Assembly: GCA_038250515.1 (NCBI GenBank)
Contig: JBBSCG010000020.1
Coordinates: 1-33,061, forward strand
Direction: 5' to 3'
DNA: 33,061 bases
Source of the DNA: JAICUY01 sp038250515
Lineage (GTDB): Bacteria; Chloroflexota; Limnocylindria; QHBO01
Shown: in pieces, positions 6,827 to 14,311 of the stretch
Layout of the letters: every line of letters starts with the position of its first letter
Numbering within the stretch: the stretch's first letter is position 1
Position numbers and translations under genes: made by a program
The notes under the pieces: model-generated
Told to the model about the DNA's origin: nothing
Databases searched by the model: none
What the model saw: only the letters and a program-made list of their open reading frames with translations

Positions 6827-8089
6827 GTGCAGGAGCGCCCGGAAGCGGAGCAACGCCTGGAGGCGGTCGTTCGCGAGGAACGGGGCCGCCTGATCGCCAG
6901 TGCCGTGCGCCTGCTCGGCGACTGGGACCTGGCCGAGGAGCTGGTCCAGGACGCGCTGCTGGCAGCGCTCGACCACTGGCCGCGCGAGGGTCTGCCGGAC
7001 CGGCCGGCTGCCTGGCTGACGACGACGATTCGCCGCCGGGCGATCGACCTGCTGCGTCGCGAGGCGCGCTATCGCGATCGCCTGGCACTGCTCGGCGCGG
7101 AGGCCTCACACATGAATGGACCGATACCGACCGGTGGCCCGCTCGATGCCGACGACCGTCTCCGGCTGATCTTCACCTGCTGCCATCCGGCGTTGTCGCG
7201 CGACGCACAGATCGCCCTCACGCTGCGCACCGTGGGAGGCCTCTCGACTCCGGCCGTTGCGCGCGCCTTCCTGCTGCCGGAGGCCACCGTTGCGCAGCGC
7301 CTCGTTCGAGCCAAGCGCAAGATCCGCGACGCGGCCATTCCGTATCGGGTCCCGTCGGAGGCCGAGCTGCCGGCGCGTCTCGAGCAGGTGCTCGCCGTCC
7401 TGTATCTCGTATTCAACGAGGGCTACCTTGCCTCGTCCGGTGCCCAGCCGCAGCGGCGCGAGCTGGCCGCCGACGCCGAATGGCTGACGTCGCTCCTCGT
7501 CCGCCTGATGCCCGACGAGGCCGAGGCGATCGGCCTGCTGGCCCTCATGCGCCTGCACCTCGCTCGGGTGGTCGCGCGCTTCGACGCCGACGGGTCACTG
7601 GTCCTGCTCGCGGACCAGGATCGGTCGCAGTGGGATCGCTCGGCCATCGAGGAAGCGACCGCCATGCTCGAGCGCGTGCTGCGCATGGGCCGGGCGGGCC
7701 CGTATCAGCTGCAGGCCGCGATCGTGGCCTGCCACGCGGCCGCGGCCTCCTACGCCGCGACTGACTGGGCGCAGATCGTGGCACTGTACGACCGCCTGGT
7801 CGCGCTCCAGCCGACGGCCGTGGTGGCGTTGAACCGCGCCGTCGCGCTCGCCGAGCTGGCGGGGCCGGCGGCGGCCCTCGAAGCGCTCGACCCGCTGGCC
7901 GACTCGCTGGCGACCTACCACCTGTACCACGCCGCGCGGGGCGAGCTGCTGACCCGGCTGCACCGCTTCGAGGACGCGGCCGCTGCGTTCCGCGGCGCGC
8001 TTGTCCTGACCGACAATCCCTCTGAGCGACGCCTCCTGGAGCGGCGCCTGGCTCAGCCGGGAAGCGGTCGCTCAGCGGGCCCGACGTAG
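6827..8089 (+). CDS. ECF42-type RNA polymerase sigma factor with TPR-like C-terminus
   Basis: A 420-residue extracytoplasmic-function sigma factor of the COG4941/ECF42 type. Residues 10-82 carry the sigma-2 region (DWDLAEELVQDALLAAL, then PAAWLTTTIRRRAIDLLRR). Residues 105-170 carry sigma-4 (FTCCHPALSRDAQIALTLR, then STPAVARAFLLPEATVAQRLVRAKRKIR). Residues 185-290 match the DUF6596-type extension (VLYLVFNEGYLASSG), and 290-410 form TPR-like helices (ALNRAVALAELAGPAAALEAL). Such sigma factors lack an anti-sigma factor and are thought to be controlled through their own C-terminal domain. The start is the GTG directly after the YCII stop. The last 37 bp overlap the 3' end of the convergent citrate synthase gene. 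Confidence 0.9.
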   Translation: MQERPEAEQRLEAVVREERGRLIASAVRLLGDWDLAEELVQDALLAALDHWPREGLPDRPAAWLTTTIRRRAIDLLRREARYRDRLALLGAEASHMNGPIPTGGPLDADDRLRLIFTCCHPALSRDAQIALTLRTVGGLSTPAVARAFLLPEATVAQRLVRAKRKIRDAAIPYRVPSEAELPARLEQVLAVLYLVFNEGYLASSGAQPQRRELAADAEWLTSLLVRLMPDEAEAIGLLALMRLHLARVVARFDADGSLVLLADQDRSQWDRSAIEEATAMLERVLRMGRAGPYQLQAAIVACHAAAASYAATDWAQIVALYDRLVALQPTAVVALNRAVALAELAGPAAALEALDPLADSLATYHLYHAARGELLTRLHRFEDAAAAFRGALVLTDNPSERRLLERRLAQPGSGRSAGPT

Positions 8090-9153
8090 CGGACCGCGGG
8101 CCGGATCAACCGGTTCGCGGCCGCCTGCTCGAGACAGCTCGCCGTCCAGCCGGCGTGCCGCGCCAGTGCGAAGGTCGCCGGAAAGAGGTCCGGCGGCAGC
8201 CCGACGCCCTGGAGCACCGCGGCGGCGTAGTACTCGACGTTGGTCTTGATGACGCGGTCCGGCTTCAGCTCGGCGAGGACGCGCAGCGCGATGTCCTCGA
8301 CCCGCACCGCCTTGTCGAGCCATTCCGCATTGGTGAGCCCCTCGGCGACCGTGCGCAGCGCCGCCGCACGCGGATCATAGGCGCGGTAGACGCGGTGGCC
8401 GAAGCCCATGATCCGCTCGCCCCGGCCGACCGCGCCGCGGATCCAGCGCTCCGCCTGCTCGGGCGTGCCCATCTCATGCAGCTGGTTGACGACTTCGGCC
8501 GGCGCGCCGCCGTGGATCGGTCCCTTGAGTGCCCCGATGGCGCCCGCCACGGCGCTGGCAATGTCCGACCGCGTCGAGATGATGACCCGCGCCGCGAACG
8601 TCGAGGCGTTGAAGCCATGCTCGGCACCCACGACGAAATAGGCATCCAGCGCGCGAGCCGCGACCGGATCCGGGCGCTCACCGCGCAGCTGGTAGAGGAA
8701 GCCATCGGCGAGGCCCAGCTGCGGATCCGGCTCAACTGGCTGGCTGCCCTCGCGCAACCGCGCGAACGCCGCCAGCGCGGAGGGCGAAAAGGCGGTCAGC
8801 GCGCGCGCCTGCTCAACCGTTGGCGGCCACGACGGGCGCGTCACGGCGCCCCACACCGAGACCGCCGTGCGCAGGGCATCCATCGGCAGCGTCTCGGGAG
8901 GCAGCAGGCGCAACGTGTCGAGCACCTCCGAGGGCGGCGGCGCCGTCGCGAGGCGCGCGTCGTCGCGCCATTCGGCGGTCCACAGCAGCTCGGCGACCTG
9001 CGCGAAGCTGCCGCGCTCCACCAGCTCGCCGATCGGGTAGCCGCGGTACAGCAGCCGACCGTTCGCGCCGTCGACCATCGACAGCTCCGTCTCGCCGGCG
9101 AGCACGCCCTCGAGGCCGGGCGAGTAGGGACGAGTGTCGGCGGATTCGGGCAT
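8053..9153 (-). CDS. Citrate synthase
   Basis: A 366-residue citrate synthase of the short bacterial type, without the N-terminal extension of E. coli GltA. It condenses acetyl-CoA with oxaloacetate to citrate in the cytoplasm. Conserved blocks are the EHGFNAST segment (His179), GPIHGGAP (His214, the usual catalytic His), GFGHRVYRAYDPRA (His253) and a C-terminal RPAVRYVGP. At the position of the catalytic Asp in the E. coli-type NVDFY motif the sequence reads NVEYYAA (Glu307); Glu occurs there in some homologues, so activity or substrate (citrate versus 2-methylcitrate) is not certain. The ATG at 9153 has TAGACT 6 nt upstream and no Shine-Dalgarno. Confidence 0.9.
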   Translation of the reverse strand: MPESADTRPYSPGLEGVLAGETELSMVDGANGRLLYRGYPIGELVERGSFAQVAELLWTAEWRDDARLATAPPPSEVLDTLRLLPPETLPMDALRTAVSVWGAVTRPSWPPTVEQARALTAFSPSALAAFARLREGSQPVEPDPQLGLADGFLYQLRGERPDPVAARALDAYFVVGAEHGFNASTFAARVIISTRSDIASAVAGAIGALKGPIHGGAPAEVVNQLHEMGTPEQAERWIRGAVGRGERIMGFGHRVYRAYDPRAAALRTVAEGLTNAEWLDKAVRVEDIALRVLAELKPDRVIKTNVEYYAAAVLQGVGLPPDLFPATFALARHAGWTASCLEQAAANRLIRPAVRYVGPAERPLPG

Positions 9154-9159
9154 GTCGCG

Positions 9160-9165
9160 AGTCTA
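9160..9165 (-). promoter_or_regulatory. Putative -10 box (TAGACT) of citrate synthase
   Basis: TAGACT on the minus strand lies 6 nt before the ATG at 9153, fitting a leaderless transcript. Confidence 0.5.
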
Positions 9166-9330
9166 GTACGCAGCGGGATAACGTAGCGCCACGCGTGACT
9201 CGGGCAGCCGGATGCAAGCTACGCTGGACCAAAAGACCCTACACCGGTCATTCTCGACATCCTGATCACCCTGACCCTCACCGGGGCCTCGCTGGCGGCG
9301 TTCGGCGGCTTCGCGGTTGTCGAGCGACCG

Positions 9331-10500
9331 ATGCACCGCATCGTCGCGCTGGCCGCTCGCTTCATCGGCTGGAGCTTCACCGGCGGCACGCGCGCCGCCG
9401 GGGCCCTCGGCTCTGCGCTGCCGCGCAGTCACCTGCACCGGGCACCCGGCCGCGCCACGCCGGTGCTGCGCGGGCTGCTGATCGCCGTGCCCATCGGCCT
9501 CATCTTCGTGGCGCTGTTCGCCTCGGCCGACGCGATCTTCGCGCGCACCGTCGACGACCTGTTGCGCTTCGACGTCGACCTCGGCGGTACCGTGGGACGC
9601 GTCATCCTGGCGGTGGTCACCGCCTGGCTCGCCGCCGGCGCGCTGGCGTTCATGGTTGCCGCTCCGGACCCGACGCCACAGCCGGACAACCCGGACGTGC
9701 CGCCGCTCCCCCGCCTCGGAACGACCGAGGCGGTCACGGTGCTGGTCGCCGTCGATCTGCTTTTCGCCGTCTTCGTGGCGCTCCAGGCGACCTACCTCTT
9801 CGGCGGCAGCGACACGCTCCAGGCAGCGGGCCTCACCTACAGCGAGTACGCCCGACGCGGCTTCCTGGAACTCATCGTGGTCGCGGCGCTGGCCGGCGGG
9901 CTCGTAATCGCGCTCGACGCGGTCGTGGCACGGCGCAGCCGGGTGCAGGTCGCGGCGGCCATCGGCCTCGGAGTGCTGACCGCGGTCGTGCTGGCATCCG
10001 CCGTTCTGCGGCTTCGGCTCTACCAGGAGGCCTATGGCTGGACCGAGCTACGCTTCTACGCGCTCGCCGGCATCGCCTGGCTGGGCGTCGGCGTGGTCAT
10101 CGCCATCGCGACGCTGGCGACCGACCGGATGCGATGGTTGCCCCACGGCCTGGTCGTCTCAGCGCTGGTCGTTGGGCTGGCACTCAACGTCATCGGTCCG
10201 GTGAGATTCGTCGCCGAGCAGAACGTTGCCCGGCTGCTGCACCCGGAGATGGTGGCGGCGGGCGGCGAGGCCGGCCTGGATGCGTTCTACCTGACGATCC
10301 TCGGCACCGACGCCGTGCCGGCGCTGGTCGAGGCGCTGCCAGCACTTCCGGAGAACGACCGGCGCGAGCTGTCGGCTGAGCTCGATTTCCGCGGCCAGGG
10401 CCTCGCACAGGATTACGCCGGCAAGGCATGGCAAGCGTGGAACCTGTCCCGCGAACACGCTCGGGAGATGGCGAGTCCTCGGAATCTGGGAATGCCGTAA
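9331..10500 (+). CDS. DUF4173-family membrane protein, N-terminus apparently lost
   Basis: A 389-residue polytopic membrane protein of the DUF4153/DUF4173 type. It has about seven hydrophobic segments and a soluble C-terminal tail (ENDRRELSAELDFRGQGLAQDYAGKAW). Its function is not known. The first possible start is the ATG at 9331, but the same frame is open and protein-like upstream: from 9241 it reads a hydrophobic helix (ILDILITLTLTGASLAAF, then GGFAVVERP) with no ATG, GTG or TTG back to the in-frame TGA at 9196. Family members are usually longer at the N-terminus. Either the gene is 5'-truncated or frameshifted, or it uses a rare start such as ATT at 9250. It runs in the same direction as the cyclophilin gene, 111 bp upstream of it. 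Confidence 0.75.
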   Translation: MHRIVALAARFIGWSFTGGTRAAGALGSALPRSHLHRAPGRATPVLRGLLIAVPIGLIFVALFASADAIFARTVDDLLRFDVDLGGTVGRVILAVVTAWLAAGALAFMVAAPDPTPQPDNPDVPPLPRLGTTEAVTVLVAVDLLFAVFVALQATYLFGGSDTLQAAGLTYSEYARRGFLELIVVAALAGGLVIALDAVVARRSRVQVAAAIGLGVLTAVVLASAVLRLRLYQEAYGWTELRFYALAGIAWLGVGVVIAIATLATDRMRWLPHGLVVSALVVGLALNVIGPVRFVAEQNVARLLHPEMVAAGGEAGLDAFYLTILGTDAVPALVEALPALPENDRRELSAELDFRGQGLAQDYAGKAWQAWNLSREHAREMASPRNLGMP

Positions 10501-10599
10501 CTCACGTCGAACGGGATCATCGCGCAGTTCCTTTAGGACTCGCCAACCAGTCCGATGCCGGGCGCGGGCCGCTCCCGCGCTCTGCAGACAGGCAACGGG

Positions 10600-10605
10600 T
10601 ACCAT
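10600..10605 (+). promoter_or_regulatory. Putative -10 box (TACCAT) of the cyclophilin gene
   Basis: TACCAT lies 6 nt before the ATG at 10612, with no Shine-Dalgarno between, fitting a leaderless transcript. Confidence 0.5.
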
Positions 10606-10611
10606 CGGTCC

Positions 10612-11118
10612 ATGACAGATCAACCGATGCCGCCCAAGGGCGAGCTGGACACCAGCAGGCAGTACCAGGCGCATTTCACGACGGAGCGCGGCGAGATCGT
10701 CGCCGACCTGTTCGCCTCGGATGCGCCGATGACCGTCGAGAACTTCATCAACCTGGCGCGCGCCGGCTTCTACGACGGAACGACGTTCCACCGCGTGATC
10801 CCCGGCTTCATGGCCCAGGGCGGCGATCCGACCGGCACTGGTCACGGAGGTCCCGGCTACCAGTTCGGCGACGAATTCTCGCCGGCACGCCGCCACGACG
10901 CTACGGGCACGCTGTCGATGGCCAACGCCGGACCGGGCACGAACGGCTCGCAGTTCTTCATCACCTACGGCCCGACGCCGCACTTGGACGACCGCCACAC
11001 GGTCTTCGGCCGCGTGACCTCCGGGACGGATGTCCTGAACTCGATCCGCGAGCGCGACCCACAGCGTGATCGGCAGCCGGGCGACCAGATCGAGCGCATC
11101 GAGATCACCGAGTCGTAG
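10612..11118 (+). CDS. Peptidyl-prolyl cis-trans isomerase, cyclophilin type
   Basis: A 168-residue cytoplasmic cyclophilin that speeds cis/trans isomerisation of Xaa-Pro bonds. The fold motifs are in order: TVENFINLARAGFYDGTTFHRVIPGFMAQGGDP holds the catalytic Arg of FHRVIPGFMAQGG, then GTLSMANAGPGTNGSQFFITYG, then LDDRHTVFGRV. No signal peptide is present. The ATG at 10612 gives the normal short N-terminus; a more upstream in-frame ATG (10555) adds residues unlike the family. The gene ends 16 bp before the S9 peptidase gene and probably forms a two-gene operon with it. Confidence 0.93.
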   Translation: MTDQPMPPKGELDTSRQYQAHFTTERGEIVADLFASDAPMTVENFINLARAGFYDGTTFHRVIPGFMAQGGDPTGTGHGGPGYQFGDEFSPARRHDATGTLSMANAGPGTNGSQFFITYGPTPHLDDRHTVFGRVTSGTDVLNSIRERDPQRDRQPGDQIERIEITES

Positions 11119-11134
11119 CGGGCGACAGCGCGCG

Positions 11135-13273
11135 ATGACTCGCCAACTGACCATTGCCGATGTCGTGCGCAGGCCGTTGCCCGGCATGGACGCGCCGACG
11201 AAGGTGCGCTTCACGCCGGACGGCGGCGCGCTGACCTACCTCCAGGGACCGCCGGACTCGACCATCCGCTCGCTCTGGCATCACGATCTGAGCGGCGAAG
11301 AGCGGACGCTCCTCGCCGGTCCATCTGACGATGCCGTCGTCTCGCGTGACGAGCAGCTGCGCCGCGAGCGCAGCCGCGAGTACGGCGACGGCGTCACGGA
11401 TTACCAGTCGTCGGACGACGGCGCGGTGCTGGTCGTCCTCGCCGGTCGGCTCTTCGTCAGCCGCGCAGGCGAGCCGGTCAAGCCGCTGTCCGGGATCGAG
11501 GGCGTGCAGGACGCTCGCCTGTCGCCCCACGGCCGGCGCGTCGCCTTCGTGCAGTCGGGCGACCTGTTCATGGCACCCGTCGACGGCGGTCCGCCACTGG
11601 GCCTGACCGATGACGCGGTTCCCGACGTGTACAACGGCCTCGCCGAGTACATCGCCGCGGAGGAGCTCGGCCGTCACCTCGGCTTGTGGTGGAGCACCGA
11701 CTCGGCCCAGGTGGCATTCGCGCACGTCGATGAGCGCGACGTGGCGCCCTACCTCATTCCGCATCTCGGCGGCGAGCGGGTGGAGGTCGAGGAGCATCGC
11801 TATCCGTTCGCGGGCGGACCGAACGCGCGGGTCTCGCTGCGTGTGACCGATGCAGCCGGCGGCCCGACACGCCAGGTCGAGCTCGGCATGGCGTCCGACG
11901 ACTACCTGGTGCGCGTGGTGGCGCACCCGCTCGGCGGATGGCTGGTGGCAGTCCTGCCTCGCGCACAACGGTCCCTCCGTTGGCTCCGCGTCGAGCCCGA
12001 TGGCAGCGCCAGCGAGCTGTGGGTGGAGCCCTCGACGCCGTGGCTCAACCTCGACGACGACACGCGGGTGCTGAGCGACGGCCGCGTACTGCGCTCGACC
12101 GAACGCAGCGGCTTCCGCCACCTGGAGCTGCGAACCGCCGACGGGACGTTTGATCGGCAGCTCACCAGCGGCAACTGGGTCGTGACCGGTGTCGTGCACG
12201 TCGACGAGGCGCGCGGCGAGATCCTGTTCACCGCGACACGCGACGGCGTGCCGCAGCGCCACCTGCACGTCGTCCCACTGGCGGGCGGCGACCCCGAGCG
12301 GCTCAGCAACGAGCCAGGCTGGCACGAGACGGCGGTGAGCCCCGACGGAGAGCGGTGGGTCGACACGTGGTCTTCACTGGAGCACGCCCCGGCGGTCGTG
12401 GTCCGCTCGCGTGACGGAACGCCGCCGATCGTGATCCACCAGCCGAGCGCCACCGCCTCGACGCTCAATCTGCCGCCACCCGAGCTGCTGGAGCTGTGTG
12501 CCGCCGACGGCGCCACGACGCTGCACGCCGCGGTCTACAGGCCGGAGCGCGCGCAATCGGAGTCGCCGCCACCCGCCGTCGTGTGGATCTACGGCGGTCC
12601 ACATTCTCAGAAGGTCGTCGACGAGTGGAGCATGACCGTCGAGCTGCATCGGCAGATGCTGCGGCAACTCGGGTTCGCGGTGGTCGTGGTCGACAACCGC
12701 GGAACGTTCAACCGCGGCCTCGCCTTCGAGGCACCGCTCTGGCGCCAGATGGGACACACCGAGATCGCAGACCAGGCCGCCGCGGCCCGCCAGCTGGCCG
12801 AACGCGGCGAGCTCGACGCTGAGCGGATCGGGATCACCGGCGGAAGCTACGGCGGCTACCTGACGCTGATGGCGATGGTGCTTGAGCCACAGTTGTTCCG
12901 CGCAGGCGTCGCGGCGGCGCCCGTCACCGATTGGCACCTGTACGACACCGCCTACACCGAGCGCTACCTGGACACGCCCGATGCGAACGCCGACGGCTAT
13001 CGGCGCTCGTCGCTGATCGAGCGAGCCGGCGACCTGGCCGGTCCCGCTCTCATCATCCACGGTCTGGTCGACGAGAACGTGCATTTCCGCCACACGGCGC
13101 GACTGCTCGCCGCGCTCGCCGAGACGGAACACGACGTCGACCTGCTCGTGTTCCCCACAGAACGGCACGGCGAGCGCGGGCAGGCGGGCAGGCGGCAACG
13201 CCAGCGCCGTGCGCTGGAGTTTCTGTGCCGCCACCTGGGCCAGCCGTATCCCGGGCCACTCGACGGGGACTGA
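11135..13273 (+). CDS. S9 family prolyl oligopeptidase / dipeptidyl peptidase IV-like
   Basis: A 712-residue serine peptidase. Residues 1-470 form the DPP-IV-type beta-propeller, including NGLAEYIAAEELGRHLGLWWSTDSAQVAF, whose EE pair matches the Glu pair that binds the substrate amino terminus in DPP-IV enzymes. The C-terminal alpha/beta-hydrolase domain holds the triad: Ser571 in GGSYGGY, Asp646 in HGLVDENVHF and His678 in ERHGERG. It probably removes N-terminal dipeptides with proline or alanine at P1. No signal peptide is visible, so it is likely cytoplasmic. The ATG at 11135 follows the cyclophilin stop by 16 bp; a longer frame start exists upstream but overlaps the cyclophilin gene. Confidence 0.93.
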   Translation: MTRQLTIADVVRRPLPGMDAPTKVRFTPDGGALTYLQGPPDSTIRSLWHHDLSGEERTLLAGPSDDAVVSRDEQLRRERSREYGDGVTDYQSSDDGAVLVVLAGRLFVSRAGEPVKPLSGIEGVQDARLSPHGRRVAFVQSGDLFMAPVDGGPPLGLTDDAVPDVYNGLAEYIAAEELGRHLGLWWSTDSAQVAFAHVDERDVAPYLIPHLGGERVEVEEHRYPFAGGPNARVSLRVTDAAGGPTRQVELGMASDDYLVRVVAHPLGGWLVAVLPRAQRSLRWLRVEPDGSASELWVEPSTPWLNLDDDTRVLSDGRVLRSTERSGFRHLELRTADGTFDRQLTSGNWVVTGVVHVDEARGEILFTATRDGVPQRHLHVVPLAGGDPERLSNEPGWHETAVSPDGERWVDTWSSLEHAPAVVVRSRDGTPPIVIHQPSATASTLNLPPPELLELCAADGATTLHAAVYRPERAQSESPPPAVVWIYGGPHSQKVVDEWSMTVELHRQMLRQLGFAVVVVDNRGTFNRGLAFEAPLWRQMGHTEIADQAAAARQLAERGELDAERIGITGGSYGGYLTLMAMVLEPQLFRAGVAAAPVTDWHLYDTAYTERYLDTPDANADGYRRSSLIERAGDLAGPALIIHGLVDENVHFRHTARLLAALAETEHDVDLLVFPTERHGERGQAGRRQRQRRALEFLCRHLGQPYPGPLDGD

Positions 13274-13284
13274 CCTGCGGTCAG
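13270..13284. terminator. Small palindrome spanning two convergent stop codons
   Basis: CTGACC-TGC-GGTCAG is a perfect 6-bp inverted repeat containing the TGA stops of both the S9 peptidase gene and the opposing zinc-ribbon gene. There is no T tract; any terminator role is tentative. Confidence 0.25.
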
Positions 13285-13436
13285 GCCGCCTCGTACAGCA
13301 GCGAGAAGGTGGTGACCGGATCAGGAGCGAAGGCGACGCGGGTGCTGCAGGTGCTGCACACGAGCTCGTCGTCCGTTTCGTCGACGGCAAAGGCGACCTC
13401 GTCCTCGCACCAGGGGCAGGTAAGAAGAATCATCAT
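13281..13436 (-). CDS. Tiny zinc-ribbon protein
   Basis: A 51-residue protein (50 if the second ATG, at 13433, is used) beginning MMILLTCPWCEDEV. Two CxxC pairs, Cys7/Cys10 and Cys27/Cys30, predict one zinc-ribbon knuckle; the spacing of 16 residues is typical. The central stretch is acidic and the tail ends FSLLYEAA. CAGGAT upstream may serve as a Shine-Dalgarno. It is divergent from the arsR gene and converges with the S9 peptidase at 7 bp. Function unknown; proteins this small with a lone ribbon often bind nucleic acid or a protein partner. Confidence 0.7.
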   Translation of the reverse strand: MMILLTCPWCEDEVAFAVDETDDELVCSTCSTRVAFAPDPVTTFSLLYEAA

Positions 13437-13507
13437 GGCCCGATCCTGAGCGTCGCCCGCGACACCTAGCCTGTCGCAAAGTCGCCCGCGGAATCGCATC
13501 GGTCTAT

Positions 13508-13536
13508 TTGCGTCTTTGCGCAATTTCTGACATACT
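13508..13536 (+). promoter_or_regulatory. Putative arsR-trx promoter with operator-like palindrome
   Basis: TTGCGT (13508-13513) and CATACT (13531-13536) are 17 bp apart and the ATG follows after 8 nt. Between them lies the perfect palindrome TTGCGCAA (13516-13523), which also repeats TTGCG at an 8-bp step. A repressor bound there would block polymerase, so it is a plausible autoregulatory ArsR operator. Confidence 0.5.
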
Positions 13537-13544
13537 GCGTGCTC

Positions 13545-13838
13545 ATGGAAGCAACACTCCCTCGTGAGCTGCTGCGCGATCGTGCCGCGGCCATCGCTCG
13601 TGCATTGGCCGACGCAAAGCGGCTGTGCGTGCTCGAGACGCTGGCCGATGGTGAGCGCAGCGTCAGCGAGCTCAGCCGCGAGGTCGGCTGCCAGGTCCCG
13701 AACATGAGCCAGCATCTTGCAGTGCTGCGCAGTGCCGGGATCGTCGCCACACGACGCGAGGGCAATACCGTCTTCTACCGCCTCGCGGACCAGCAGGTCC
13801 TCGAGATCTATCGACTTCTCCAACAGGTCGCTCACTGA
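13545..13838 (+). CDS. ArsR-family winged-helix regulator
   Basis: A 97-residue ArsR/SmtB-type DNA-binding repressor. The winged helix is clear: AKRLCVLETLADGERSVSELSREVG leads into a recognition helix in VPNMSQHLAVLRSAGIV, followed by the wing RREGNTVFYRLAD. Single Cys residues occur in RLCVLE and VGCQVP, but no classical CxCxxC or paired metal site is present, so the signal may be thiol redox state rather than a metal; this is inference. It is the first gene of a two-gene operon with thioredoxin (29 bp gap), and a palindrome sits in its promoter. Confidence 0.9.
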   Translation: MEATLPRELLRDRAAAIARALADAKRLCVLETLADGERSVSELSREVGCQVPNMSQHLAVLRSAGIVATRREGNTVFYRLADQQVLEIYRLLQQVAH

Positions 13839-13867
13839 AGCGCGACCGGAAAGGAACTTTCAGACCG

Positions 13868-14206
13868 ATGTCGAACATTCGCGAAGCGACCGACGCCAAC
13901 TTTGACGAGCTCGTGCTGCAGAACGACAAGCCCGTGGTCGTGGACTTCTGGGCAGCCTGGTGCGGACCGTGTCGCATGGTGGCGCCCGAGATCGACAAGC
14001 TCGCGGCGAAATACGACGGCAGCGTCGACGTGGTGAAGGTCGACGTCGATGCCAGCCCGCAGGTCGCGCAGCGCTACGGGATCATGAGCATCCCGACCGT
14101 TGCCTACTTCGTGCCCGGCCAGCCGCCGCGCGCAGCGGTCGGCTTCCGTCCGCTCGAGGCACTCGAGTCCACCTTCGGGCTGGAGAGCGTCGCCAAGAGC
14201 GCCTGA
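13868..14206 (+). CDS. trxA: Thioredoxin
   Basis: A 112-residue cytoplasmic thioredoxin. It has the active site WCGPC (Cys32, Cys35), the buried DFWAAW segment before it, and the cis-Pro loop SIPTVAYF (Pro76). Length and motif order are typical of TrxA, which reduces protein disulfides with electrons from thioredoxin reductase. A strong Shine-Dalgarno-like GGAAAGGAA precedes the ATG at 13868. It is second in the operon with arsR and is followed by a clear intrinsic terminator, so the pair forms a closed transcription unit. Confidence 0.95.
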   Translation: MSNIREATDANFDELVLQNDKPVVVDFWAAWCGPCRMVAPEIDKLAAKYDGSVDVVKVDVDASPQVAQRYGIMSIPTVAYFVPGQPPRAAVGFRPLEALESTFGLESVAKSA

Positions 14207-14220
14207 CCCTTTGACCAATG

Positions 14221-14253
14221 CGCCCGCTTCCCACGCCGGGGAGCGGGCGTTTT
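14221..14253 (+). terminator. Intrinsic terminator of the arsR-trx operon
   Basis: CGCCCGCTTCCC (14221-14232) and GGGGAGCGGGCG (14238-14249) pair with one mismatch around a 5-nt loop and are followed by TTTT. It starts 15 bp after the trx stop. This is the best Rho-independent terminator in the window. Confidence 0.82.
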
Positions 14254-14296
14254 GCATGCCCCGATTTGACCGGTTCACGTGCGCCGATTGGTCCGG

Positions 14297-14302
14297 CATA
14301 CT
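14297..14302 (+). promoter_or_regulatory. Putative -10 box (CATACT) of the metallopeptidase gene
   Basis: CATACT lies 9 nt before the ATG at 14312 with no Shine-Dalgarno between; the same hexamer precedes arsR at a similar distance. Confidence 0.45.
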
Positions 14303-14311
14303 GCGGGCCGC

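Noticed and set aside
8820..10379. Long plus-strand frame across citrate synthase and the DUF4173 gene
   Set aside because: It covers two genes with recognisable products in other frames, and its translation is Arg/Ala/Pro-rich with no protein-like pattern.
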